Source: Pseudomonadota bacterium (GTDB taxonomy: Bacteria; Myxococcota_A; UBA9042). Taken from it: a DNA stretch of 41,933 bases. The notes under the pieces are model-generated. The model was not told the DNA's origin. It saw only the letters and a program-made list of their open reading frames with translations, and did not search any database. Positions 7,967 through 16,672 of the stretch are shown here, in pieces. Position numbers and translations under genes: made by a program. The first letter of the stretch is position 1, and every line of letters begins with the position of its first letter. The DNA is taken from assembly GCA_005792545.1 (NCBI GenBank), contig SXRM01000327.1:1-41933 (forward strand), written 5' to 3'.

Positions 7967-8551
7967 CTACGCGATCGTTCTCGATTTCGCGGCACCAAAG
8001 CCCAAATGCCGCGCCTGATACTGCGGCAACCGGCTACGCACAATCGCAATCGCATCCGCAGGGTTCGCCGCGTAGAACACCTGATCGTCGCCGATCTCCG
8101 GGTAGCGAGTCCGCGCATCGACCGGCGCACCGGCGAGCTTCTGGCTCCACCCCGGGACGTCAAGGCCGACAATCAGCCGCTTGTACTGCCAGGCGTAGCC
8201 GATTTCGGTCAGCGTGCCGGCGCCGCCGCCCACGGCCACGACGGCATCCGCATTGGCAATCACCGTATTGCGGGCGGTGTCGAGGTGCGTCGCTAGCACG
8301 ATGTCGACCCATTCGTTGGCCTCGGCTGGGTCGCCGACCGGCAAGACGCCGACAGTGTCGCCCTCGCGGTAAGCAAGGGACGCGTGTGCACCGCGACAGG
8401 CCGCTTCCATCACGCCGCGCATGCCGCCGCAAAGCACGCGAAATCCTTCGTCCACGGCTAGTCTTCCAAGATCGAATGCCGCCTGCCAGCCTTGAGAGCC
8501 AGGTTGCGCACCAGCGTCGCCGACAATCGCAAGCAATTTTCTGCGGCTCAT
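7967..8551 (-). CDS. SLOG/LOG-like Rossmann protein (TIGR00725-like)
   Basis: A 194-residue protein with the features of the LOG/'lysine decarboxylase-like' SLOG superfamily. The N-terminal strand is LLAIVGDAG, a nucleotide-binding turn lies in RVLCGGMRGVMEAA, and the signature GGGAGTLTEIGYAWQYKRL corresponds to the family's PGGxGTxxE motif, with the Glu kept. SLOG proteins either release cytokinin-like bases from nucleotides (LOG) or bind nucleotide signals. The motif here is the bacterial GGGAGTxTE variant. The ATG at 8551 overlaps the stop of the giant upstream gene by 4 nt, so the two are translated together. The catalytic role is not certain. Confidence 0.8.
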   Translation of the reverse strand: MSRRKLLAIVGDAGAQPGSQGWQAAFDLGRLAVDEGFRVLCGGMRGVMEAACRGAHASLAYREGDTVGVLPVGDPAEANEWVDIVLATHLDTARNTVIANADAVVAVGGGAGTLTEIGYAWQYKRLIVGLDVPGWSQKLAGAPVDARTRYPEIGDDQVFYAANPADAIAIVRSRLPQYQARHLGFGAAKSRTIA

Positions 8552-11500
8552 AGCGAAAGCTCCTTGGTGCGACCGAGCACCTTGTCGAGAAAATCCGGGT
8601 CATCCTGCGCCAGCAACCTGGGAAGCGCCATATGCTTTGGCACGGTCGACGGCGGTTCGTGCAGGGCGAATCCGAGTTCGAATCCCGCAGCTTCCGCATG
8701 TTGGGCCAACCGGCCATCGACATCGCCGTCCGGCCAAGCTAGCGCCCTTGGCTGGCCCAGAGCCTCCAGCCAGGAGCGCATCGAAGCCATGGTGACCTGA
8801 AGTTCGTTGTTTGGGCAGGTACTCAAGCGCACGTGGTCGGTGCCGTGGCCGGCCAACGCAACACCCATCGGCACAGCAGCTGTGAGTTCGGCCGCCGACG
8901 CGTACAGCAATCCCGGTTTGATGTGTGCCAGGTCTACGCCGTGCTGCTGCGCGGTATCCGCGACTCTGCTCAATTGCTGTCCAATGGGCAGGCGGAGCAG
9001 TTCGGCCCGACGGCCGCCGGAGATTTCGCGCATGCCTTGATCGGCAGGCACTTTCGCGGTCGCCAACACCACGCGCATCAAATCGAGCGGCGCCCACGTA
9101 GGGAACCCGTCGGCAGTCGGTGCGCGGGCAAACTGCACTGCAGGCACACCGGAGCGTGCCAGGACTGGTACCGCCAATTCGATGAAGTCGCGGTAGCCAT
9201 CGTCGAAGGTGACCAAGAGTGCCCGCTCCGGCAAAGTCGCAAGTCCACGGTGGGCTTGGAGAACCTGCGCCAGCGAGACAGGCCGAAACCATCGCGCAGT
9301 CGAGCGCATCTGTTGGACAAAGGCCGCCAGCGATATCGCCATGCCACGACGCGTGTACAATTCCGAAAGCGGATCATGCACATCGCGCACGACTCGGTGG
9401 TAGCACAGGGTAGTCAGGCGGGCCAGGCCGTCGTCGTGACGTGGCACCTTGGCGTATGAAGGCCGCGCAATCAGGCGCGCGACCACCCGCTCGCGTTGCT
9501 GACGCTCGGCCTCGGGTCGCTCGGTTGACGGCTCGTGCAGGTAAAGGGCCCGCTCGATGTGCCGTGGATCCTTGGCCATTTCGACGATCGGCAGCATGAA
9601 GGCCCAGTCATTGGCCAGGTCGACCCAGTCGCCGCCAAGTTGCAAATCCGCGCGGGCGATGCGGTCAAAGAGCGACTTGCGAAACGTGCGCAGGTGTTGC
9701 CACACGTTGCCGCCGCGATGCGCCCGCGGGTCATCAAAGGTCACAGGGTAGCGCGCCTGCTTGTCGGTGCGAATCATGCTTCCCACGGTGACGTCGGCAC
9801 CCTCGGCGTGAAGGCGCGCCACGGTTGTCAGGGCGTCGCTGGCGCCAAGCGCGTCGTCGAGGTCAAGCAGAACCACAACTGCATCAGGATTGACGATGCA
9901 CTGGCGAATGGCCAAGTAGGTGTTCGCCAGCAGGCCTTGCCGGCGCCGTTGTTGGATCACGGTCGCACGGTCGCCCAAGCGGGCCGCCTCGGCCACCAGA
10001 ACGTCACGCGCGCTGTTGGTGGACGCGTCGTTGATGACCACCGCGCCCCAGTCGCAGTCGACTTGGGCCAGCAGCGAGTCGAAACACCTGCGGATCCGGC
10101 CCGCCGGCACGTCGCGACCGCAGACCACCACCACCATAGACTCGCGCCGTGCCTGCCCGAGCCAAGCCTCTTCCGGGCCGCACACCAACGGTTGGCGAAC
10201 CTGTGCGGCTGGCGCGCAGCCCGCCTCGACGCGATCGAGAATCAGGAGCAGGTCGGTAGTCCGCGGCTTGCGGGCATTGTCGACGCCCGCGAACCACAGC
10301 GCCGGTGAACCGCGCCGCAGCGATAGGCAACGCCCTTGCCCTGTCAGCACATCCAAACTCCGATGCCATGGTACGGCTAACCGCCCTTGCGCGATTTCGT
10401 TGGGCAATGGCCGCAAGGCAACGAGCCGCGCGCGGTGCAGCCAACCAGCCATGGCCTCAACGCGGTGTGGGCTGCGGTTGGTCCCTGTTGTTTGCGGGTC
10501 AGCATGGCCGCCGAACACAGGCAAGGAAAGAGCCACGGCCGTTGGCGTATCGGCAAAGACCTGCGCGGCCTCGTTGATGAAGTCGAAACCGAGTAGGGGT
10601 CGGCCGATCAGGACATCAGCGTCCACGTGCAGGACAATGTCACCCCGACACGACTCGACAGCTTGCAAGAAGCCCAAAGCGGGCTGACCGTTGGCAACGT
10701 GCGCGCCGTTGTGGTCCAGACCGAACCACCGTTGCGCCAGTTCCCCGGCCGCGCCGTCCAGTGGCCCATACACGACGCGATCCACCACACCATCGCGCTG
10801 CAGGCCTTGCAGGATGTCTTCAACATCTTTGAGGTTGCCATGATGCCATGACCGCGGATAGGGGCCAGCAAACGGGTCGAGCGCCACCACCACTTCGTCG
10901 AACGCGCGCGGCTGGCCAAGTTGGTTGACTTGATGAACAACAAAGTCGAGCAACAGCGGGGCGTCCATCGCGCAGGCCTTGATGACGAGGGACGTCCGCG
11001 CAAGGGCATCGGGCAGCGGCCGCAGCCGAAAAAGGCGAAACTCGGCGAGCATTTCGAACCGGCGCACGTCCAGACCGTCAACGGTTTCTTCTGCCACGAT
11101 CTGCAACCCAGCCTTGGCGAATGCGCGCCGGTACCAGCTCAATGGCCGGTGGTATTCGACACGGCGGCGCTGCGACGCCCGCACGGTCTTCTGGTAGGCA
11201 AACCGCTGCTGGTAGTCGGCCCCCGGCGCGCAGTGGCGGCACTGATAGTCGGTCTCGGGCGTCTGCAGGGCGGTCGGGTCACAAATCGCCACAAGTGCCT
11301 CGCCGCCATCATGAATTAGCTTCGAGATGTTGCCGAGCACCTGCGCGGCCACCTCGTCCGGCACGGCACACAGCACGAGCGAGCAAAGCACCTGGTCGTA
11401 CCCTGCCTTGTCCGCCAGCTTGCGCTCCAGCGCCGCAGAATCGAGGAATTCGACGTCGGGCAGCGACCTCGCCCACAGCAGGTGCAAATCCGGGTCAATG

Positions 11501-14500
11501 TCGAATGCCGCGAGTTGGTCGGTGCGCAGAAGGCGATGCACATTGCGAGGTTTGCCGCAGCCATAGTCGAGCATTGCCGTCGGCGCTCGGTCGCGCACCC
11601 GCAGCTCAACCAGCTCATCAAGGCGCTGTTTGGCCGGGCTCAAACCCACGGCGGCATGAAGCACCTGCCAGCCCGCCAGCTCGGCAAAATCGGTATCGCC
11701 AATCGACTGGCGCATCAAGTCGTTGAGATTGCTGCGTGTCGCGAAGCGCCAGCTCAACCACGCGCGCCGGATCATCGCCGCTTGCCCAACCTCGGTCAGC
11801 GGCTCCAGCGACTTGCCCAAGTCGACGAGGCGCAGCCCGCTAGTGGTTCGCAAGAGGTTCTTGGGGTGCACGTTCGAATGAACCCAGCCGGCTTGGCACA
11901 GCGTACGCAGCATGGTCAGCAGTTGGGGACCGTGGCCGCCCGCATAGGCCTCGCCGTCGATCAGGTCCATTTCGATGACCACGCACTCGCCAAACTCGTG
12001 TACTGCGTGCAGCGTCGGCAGCGCTCCGGGTACGGGGCAGTCGAGCAGCCGGCGCAGCGTCGGCAAGTGGTCGATCCGGCTGCTCCTGCTCCAGCGATCA
12101 AACAGCTTGAGCGCGCGGCCGCCGACCTCCAGCACTACGCCCTCGGCCCCCATGCCGAGCAGCTTGGTGGCTTCTTGGTTCAGCCGCCGGCGCACAATCC
12201 GCATGGCGCGCTCGTACCGCGTGCTTGCGGTCCACTCTCGGAATGTGTCCAGCGTTTCGCGGGTGGCGCCGGAGAGTTGCGCGTCCGCCGCGTCAAGGTA
12301 GGCGAACAGCATCGCGTCATCAACGCGAGCCCGGACGTCGTGGACCAGCTTGGCAATTGCCGCATCGGCGAAGTCCGCCCGTGCGCGTTCGCCCAGTTCC
12401 CGCAAAGCCCCAACAGCCTTGGCGAGTTCCGGTTCGGCTGTCCACCAGGTGGGCGCCCGGTCCAGCATGCGGCACAGCGCTTGACCGAGGCCGATAATTC
12501 GTTGGGCGCCGATACGGCAGAGTGCCAGTCTCTGCTCGCAGTAGCGACGGGTGGCTGCGCAGATGGTCTGTTTTTCCTCGACCGTCAGAGCAGTACGGGC
12601 ATCGCCGCGTTGCTGCAGCAAGTCCTCGTACGCCCGCGCAAAGGCGTGCCCGAGGATGTCGTCGGCCCAGTTTGCGTAGTCCAAGGGCCGCGCTATGTCG
12701 TCGGATCGGTCGTGGTGCAAGGCGATTGGCATGCCGACTACGCTTGCGCCCAAGCGGTACTGGGCATGCACAGCCCACAGCGTGTCAGACCTGCGAACAT
12801 GCCGACTGCCCAGCTTTGGCGACAGGTTGGGCGCGCGCCGCAGCAAGTCCAAATCGAACACTAGCGTATTGCCGCCCCTCAACACGGTCGGCCGGGCACG
12901 TTCCAGTGGGTCGCCGTCGAATTGCTGCAACGGCCGAAACAGTTGCTCGCCTGCGAGGATCCGAAGGCAGCGCCGGCCGACGTGGAGCAACGTTCGTTTC
13001 AAGTCTGGCTCGTTGCAAACCGGCATGAACGGCGTCTCCAACCGGTCGGTCTCGGTGCGCGGGTGGTCGTGGTAGTAGTCGCGGCGTTCGCGCATCCACG
13101 GGACGTTGACCTGCTCGCCGGGCGGAAGCTGCTCTGTCGACTCGCGCACGCAAGCGCCTGCAAGAAAATGCACTAAATCCACAAGTTGGGTACGGATCGA
13201 GCCAGCCACCGGAATCGGCGGGTCGCCGAGCATGGAGCCAATGACCACATCGTGCCCGGCATCGCGAGCGCGCTGGATGTCGGAAACCAGCAGCTTGAGA
13301 TCCTTGGGCAACCGCATGTCGTCATCGAGGATCCACGCCACGGTGTCCTCGCCCATCCGGCTGGTCGCAGCGACGAAGCGATGCAGCAGCGTGCGCGACT
13401 CGGCGATGGACTTTTTGCGAGGAAGTTCATCTGGCAGCCCGCAGTCTGCAACGACCTTGACCTGCGCGGCGAGTGGAGCCGGCCAAACCATCAGCCCCAG
13501 CCGGTCGGCGCACTCAACCGCGCGAGCAAATCCGACTGGGTCCGCGTTCTCAAGCAGCACCACGTCCAAGCGGCCGACCTCGGCAACCGCCGCCAGCCGC
13601 GCCAGATCCTGCAATAGGCGCTCGGCCTTATGCGGCGCATCGCCATCGACGATGACGCCGACCGCCAACTTGAGCGTCCGGCCTGTCGTCACTGCTTGGC
13701 GCTTTTGCGGCCGCTCTGCGCGCTCGTTCGCCGGTACAGACCAACCAAACAGGTCAGCCGCACGCACCTTGAATGCGTCCGTTTGGCTTGGAGTCATGCG
13801 CCAAGCGTACTTGCGGTAGAAGGCGTCGAGGCCGCGCAACTTGGCCGTTGAGCCTTTGTCGGTCAGTCGCTGCGAGCCGTGCAGCGTGTCGTGATGGCAC
13901 GCCGGCCGGGATTGGATGCGCAGGCGCGCCCCGAGATCGGCGAGGCGGATGCACAGGTCGCGATCGGTGCAGCTTCGCAGCGCCTCATCGAATCCGCCGA
14001 CTTGCAGCCACGTGCGCAGCCGCAACGACAAGTTTGAGCCCTGGATGCCCGGATTGGTCGCCAAGAAATCGCTGGCACGCAGGGCGGCGGGCGGCGTGAT
14101 GACTCGGCCGTCCGGACAGTCGGTGTCGTGTCGGAAGAAAGCAGCGGCGACGACGTCTGCGTGGTCAGCAACTGCGGCCACGTCTTCGAGGTAGCAGGGA
14201 TCCCACCAGTCGTCGTCGTCGAGGAACGAAGCGATGGTGCTGTCGAGGTCGAATTCCGGCTCCAGCGCGTGCATGGCCTGATTCCATGCGCCCGATGCGC
14301 CGGCAGTGCGCCCGTTGTGCAGGACTGCGAGCGGCAAGCCAAGAGTTTGGAAGCGTTGTTCGATGGCGCCAACGTCGGCGTCCTGGCGGTCGACGACGAG
14401 GACGATTCGCTCCGGTGGCAGCGTTTGGGCTTTCACGGAGCGCAGCGCGCGGTCGAGCAGTTCTGGACGCTGGCCGGTCGTTGCGAGGACGACGACAAAG

Positions 14501-14526
14501 GCTTTAGGTGCAGTGCTGGACTTCAT
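8548..14526 (-). CDS. Giant multidomain glycan enzyme: glycosyltransferases, kinase-like, methyltransferase, NodB deacetylase
   Basis: About 1992 residues in one frame. Domain order from the N-terminus: a GT-2 glycosyltransferase (FLDDDDWWDP near 14215); a second GT-A-like unit (WILDDDMRLP near 13325); a helical stretch; a Kdo-kinase/RIO-like kinase domain (GMGAEGVVLEV, RALKLF, near 12150 to 11830); a class I methyltransferase (LDYGCGKPRNVHRLL, near 11560); a GT-like unit with a DxD motif (VLHVDADVLIG, near 10625); a second GT-2 domain (VVVLLDLDDALG, near 9870); and a polysaccharide deacetylase (LLVTFDDGYRDF, near 9195). In the kinase catalytic loop, HSNVHPKN replaces HxDxxxxN, so Asn stands for the catalytic Asp and activity is doubtful. 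The ATG at 14526 is preferred because an AAGGA site lies 8 nt upstream. There is no signal peptide or membrane helix, so it is probably cytosolic. The substrate is unknown. It is coupled to the SLOG gene. Confidence 0.8.
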   Translation of the reverse strand: MKSSTAPKAFVVVLATTGQRPELLDRALRSVKAQTLPPERIVLVVDRQDADVGAIEQRFQTLGLPLAVLHNGRTAGASGAWNQAMHALEPEFDLDSTIASFLDDDDWWDPCYLEDVAAVADHADVVAAAFFRHDTDCPDGRVITPPAALRASDFLATNPGIQGSNLSLRLRTWLQVGGFDEALRSCTDRDLCIRLADLGARLRIQSRPACHHDTLHGSQRLTDKGSTAKLRGLDAFYRKYAWRMTPSQTDAFKVRAADLFGWSVPANERAERPQKRQAVTTGRTLKLAVGVIVDGDAPHKAERLLQDLARLAAVAEVGRLDVVLLENADPVGFARAVECADRLGLMVWPAPLAAQVKVVADCGLPDELPRKKSIAESRTLLHRFVAATSRMGEDTVAWILDDDMRLPKDLKLLVSDIQRARDAGHDVVIGSMLGDPPIPVAGSIRTQLVDLVHFLAGACVRESTEQLPPGEQVNVPWMRERRDYYHDHPRTETDRLETPFMPVCNEPDLKRTLLHVGRRCLRILAGEQLFRPLQQFDGDPLERARPTVLRGGNTLVFDLDLLRRAPNLSPKLGSRHVRRSDTLWAVHAQYRLGASVVGMPIALHHDRSDDIARPLDYANWADDILGHAFARAYEDLLQQRGDARTALTVEEKQTICAATRRYCEQRLALCRIGAQRIIGLGQALCRMLDRAPTWWTAEPELAKAVGALRELGERARADFADAAIAKLVHDVRARVDDAMLFAYLDAADAQLSGATRETLDTFREWTASTRYERAMRIVRRRLNQEATKLLGMGAEGVVLEVGGRALKLFDRWSRSSRIDHLPTLRRLLDCPVPGALPTLHAVHEFGECVVIEMDLIDGEAYAGGHGPQLLTMLRTLCQAGWVHSNVHPKNLLRTTSGLRLVDLGKSLEPLTEVGQAAMIRRAWLSWRFATRSNLNDLMRQSIGDTDFAELAGWQVLHAAVGLSPAKQRLDELVELRVRDRAPTAMLDYGCGKPRNVHRLLRTDQLAAFDIDPDLHLLWARSLPDVEFLDSAALERKLADKAGYDQVLCSLVLCAVPDEVAAQVLGNISKLIHDGGEALVAICDPTALQTPETDYQCRHCAPGADYQQRFAYQKTVRASQRRRVEYHRPLSWYRRAFAKAGLQIVAEETVDGLDVRRFEMLAEFRLFRLRPLPDALARTSLVIKACAMDAPLLLDFVVHQVNQLGQPRAFDEVVVALDPFAGPYPRSWHHGNLKDVEDILQGLQRDGVVDRVVYGPLDGAAGELAQRWFGLDHNGAHVANGQPALGFLQAVESCRGDIVLHVDADVLIGRPLLGFDFINEAAQVFADTPTAVALSLPVFGGHADPQTTGTNRSPHRVEAMAGWLHRARLVALRPLPNEIAQGRLAVPWHRSLDVLTGQGRCLSLRRGSPALWFAGVDNARKPRTTDLLLILDRVEAGCAPAAQVRQPLVCGPEEAWLGQARRESMVVVVCGRDVPAGRIRRCFDSLLAQVDCDWGAVVINDASTNSARDVLVAEAARLGDRATVIQQRRRQGLLANTYLAIRQCIVNPDAVVVLLDLDDALGASDALTTVARLHAEGADVTVGSMIRTDKQARYPVTFDDPRAHRGGNVWQHLRTFRKSLFDRIARADLQLGGDWVDLANDWAFMLPIVEMAKDPRHIERALYLHEPSTERPEAERQQRERVVARLIARPSYAKVPRHDDGLARLTTLCYHRVVRDVHDPLSELYTRRGMAISLAAFVQQMRSTARWFRPVSLAQVLQAHRGLATLPERALLVTFDDGYRDFIELAVPVLARSGVPAVQFARAPTADGFPTWAPLDLMRVVLATAKVPADQGMREISGGRRAELLRLPIGQQLSRVADTAQQHGVDLAHIKPGLLYASAAELTAAVPMGVALAGHGTDHVRLSTCPNNELQVTMASMRSWLEALGQPRALAWPDGDVDGRLAQHAEAAGFELGFALHEPPSTVPKHMALPRLLAQDDPDFLDKVLGRTKELSL

Positions 14527-14708
14527 GGTGGCCATCCTTGGATGGAGGACAAGCTGCTTACGCGGGCTCGGCGCGAAACGACGCGCTTGGCTCCACGGCA
14601 GACTACGCAACGGCCGAGGATCTGACCACCAAGATCCGCAAGGGCAGGCTCATGCTGACGGCGTCTCTGGCAATTGACCATGCTGTCGCGAGGAATTACC
14701 CTCGCCTC

Positions 14709-15815
14709 ATGCCCCTTTCCCTCTACATCGACGAAACTGGCAACTTCGACGCCGCCTTCAGCCACGACGTCGCAATTTGCGGCCTGCTCGCCGACGACGT
14801 AGTGCACCGGAACCTCGCCGCCCGCCTGCGACCCGCGGCCGAAGCGTTTGCACCCGAGGTCCCCTGGCCGTGGCACGCCGCCCACCTCAATCGCGCGGTG
14901 ATGTGGGCGTTGTGGCACGACGCACTGCCCAAGGCGGTCGACGCGGATGCGTTTTGGCGTGAACCGGCTGAGCAGTTGGCCGATCTCGTGCGGACGCACG
15001 CGCCCCGCAACTGGCGCACGGCGACAGATGCGCTGAGGACCGGAAGGCGACCGGACATGGACGATGTCGGCGCGGTAGAACAAGCAGCCAGGGCGCACGA
15101 TCCAGCGGGTCTTGCGGCACTAGCCGTTAGGCAATCACAAGTACTTGCTTTTCTTGACTACTGCCTGACCACGCTCGTGGAACAGGCGGGATCATCGCCA
15201 GCGGTGTTTGCGGCAGAGGCTCTTCGGCCCGAGGAAGCTTCGCGCGCAGACCGATACTTGGCACTGCTACCGTCAGCGGTCAGCCGTGCTGTCGATTTGG
15301 CAATCGTCGATCCTCCAAACTGCGGCAAGTCGTTCGAGTTGCATTTGTACGTTCTCGGTCGCCACGTGGTGGACCCTGTTCTTGGCACGGCCACCGATTT
15401 ACACCAACGACATCTGCAGCAGGCCGCTGCGACCGCCACGCAAGTCATCTCCCGGTCGCGCGCGCATGGAGCGACGACGGTGCGCGTGGTTCCAGTTGAA
15501 GTCGCCAAATTCCAAGGCGATGTTCACGGCTCATTCGTGCTGGCCGATCGCTTGGCGAACTCGGCGGGCCGCGCGTTTCGCAAAGCGGCAGGAAAGTCGC
15601 ACGCGCACTTGGCCACCGTCTTACAGCACGAAACCGGAGTACCGATTGCCGAAAGCGCGACGCGCTCGCCGCTCGCCGCCGGCCAACCAGCTCAGAGCTA
15701 CATCGACCATCACCGCGGCTGCGGCGTCCATCCGCGCCCGGATGCTCCGGACCTGAGCTCGTGCCGACCGTGGGCGGCGGAACAGGCGCGCGCGTGGGCC
15801 GAGGAGCTTGCATGA
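14709..15815 (+). CDS. DUF3800-like (RNase H-fold) protein, first gene of cassette A
   Basis: A 368-residue protein beginning MPLSLYIDETGNF, the opening of DUF3800 proteins ('YxDESG', an acidic RNase H-like strand). Near residue 290 FVLADRLANSAGRAFR matches the family's 'QLADxxAgaxxR' helix carrying another acidic residue. DUF3800 proteins are often found beside defence genes and are suspected nucleases, but I know of no firmly established activity. The ATG at 14709 gives a start directly at the conserved strand; upstream in-frame ATGs exist (for example 14652). It ends TGA overlapping the next ATG by 4 nt, so it is the first member of a coupled four- or five-gene operon. Confidence 0.72.
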   Translation: MPLSLYIDETGNFDAAFSHDVAICGLLADDVVHRNLAARLRPAAEAFAPEVPWPWHAAHLNRAVMWALWHDALPKAVDADAFWREPAEQLADLVRTHAPRNWRTATDALRTGRRPDMDDVGAVEQAARAHDPAGLAALAVRQSQVLAFLDYCLTTLVEQAGSSPAVFAAEALRPEEASRADRYLALLPSAVSRAVDLAIVDPPNCGKSFELHLYVLGRHVVDPVLGTATDLHQRHLQQAAATATQVISRSRAHGATTVRVVPVEVAKFQGDVHGSFVLADRLANSAGRAFRKAAGKSHAHLATVLQHETGVPIAESATRSPLAAGQPAQSYIDHHRGCGVHPRPDAPDLSSCRPWAAEQARAWAEELA

Positions 15816-16582
15816 GGCTCCACCATGCATTGAACGTATATAGCCGGCGGTTGCGCGGCGTTGTCGCCACTGCACAAGAACGCGAAGTGGCGTCTGCGGT
15901 AGTCTCCAAGGCGCTGCAGCAATTTGCACAGCGAGGCACCCCGGTCCGCGAGTTGGCTGTTGAGGACATCGTCAACGCGGCACAGGCGAAGTTGCTGCGG
16001 GTTGCGCCAGAGTGCGCGGCGGCTGCGCTCGACGACGGCCCGGAGGCCGATATCGCCGACAAGCAATGCGGTGCGTACCTGCGGCGGACGGTTGATAGCG
16101 TCAAGGCCGATCAGATCCGCCGACTGCAGCGTCGCGACAAAGAAGCTCAGACCATTGAGGGTGCCATCGAAGGCGAAACGCCGTCCGGTCCGGCGGCTCC
16201 GCAACTGGACGAGGCCTTCCTTCACGACGTCAAGCGCCTTGTGGGCGCAGAGGTGATTCCGCGCCTGGCGCGCCGCGCAGGGCCGCACCACGCCGAGCGA
16301 ATGATCGCAGAAGGCCGCGCCGCTATCGACGAAATGGTCGACTTGCAAACAGGCGACCGTTCCGTTGAGCAAGTTCTCGGCGTCGCGCACATTGATACCG
16401 AGTTCGACACAAAACGGGGCGCATTGTACCAACGGCACTGCCGCCTGCGCGCGCGAATCAGCGCAACCGCGGCTCACATGGCGAAGATTCAGAGGAGCCC
16501 AACGCGGCCGGGCTTCCTGCTCGAACCAGAAGACGTCGTCAACATCGAGCGGTGGTTGCAACTGCTCAAAAGGCGGTCGTAA
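15812..16582 (+). CDS. ECF sigma-factor-like protein of cassette A
   Basis: A 256-residue protein. The segment VEDIVNAAQAKLLRV, followed by a short gap and AYLRRTVDSVKADQIRRLQR, fits the sigma-70 region 2 pattern ('D-[IL]-V-Q-x-x-x-x-x-L ... A-[WY]-L-x-x-x-x-x-N-x-x-x-D-x-x-R-R'). The C-terminal third (SVEQVLGVAHIDTEF and an Arg-rich helix RHCRLRARI) could be region 4, the -35-binding HTH. It is larger than a standard ECF sigma (~180-200 aa). Start and stop are tightly coupled: ATGA overlap upstream, TAA-ATG junction downstream. It may direct transcription of this operon or act as a DNA-binding adaptor. A diverged counterpart is fused to the next protein in cassette B (33664-35147). Confidence 0.62.
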   Translation: MRLHHALNVYSRRLRGVVATAQEREVASAVVSKALQQFAQRGTPVRELAVEDIVNAAQAKLLRVAPECAAAALDDGPEADIADKQCGAYLRRTVDSVKADQIRRLQRRDKEAQTIEGAIEGETPSGPAAPQLDEAFLHDVKRLVGAEVIPRLARRAGPHHAERMIAEGRAAIDEMVDLQTGDRSVEQVLGVAHIDTEFDTKRGALYQRHCRLRARISATAAHMAKIQRSPTRPGFLLEPEDVVNIERWLQLLKRRS

Positions 16583-16672
16583 ATGGATGCAACACGGGTG
16601 TCAGATCCGGGTATTGAACGTCGTCTACCCAACCGGCCATGGGCCACTTTGCGGCGCAAAGGCAAGAAATGA
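16583..16672 (+). CDS. Possible 29-residue basic peptide bridging two coupled genes
   Basis: An ATG directly follows the TAA of the sigma-like gene (TAAATG) and opens a 29-codon frame. The product is very basic and ends RRLPNRPWATLRRKGKK. Its TGA overlaps the ATG at 16669 of the next gene by 4 nt, exactly the spacing used elsewhere in this operon. It could be a real small protein or only a coupling leader that carries ribosomes across the 86-nt gap. No homologue is recognised. Confidence 0.35.
   Translation: MDATRVSDPGIERRLPNRPWATLRRKGKK

Noticed and set aside
11482..12864. A 460-residue plus-strand open frame
   Set aside because: It lies within the giant glycosyltransferase/kinase/methyltransferase gene on the other strand; no domain and no ribosome site.
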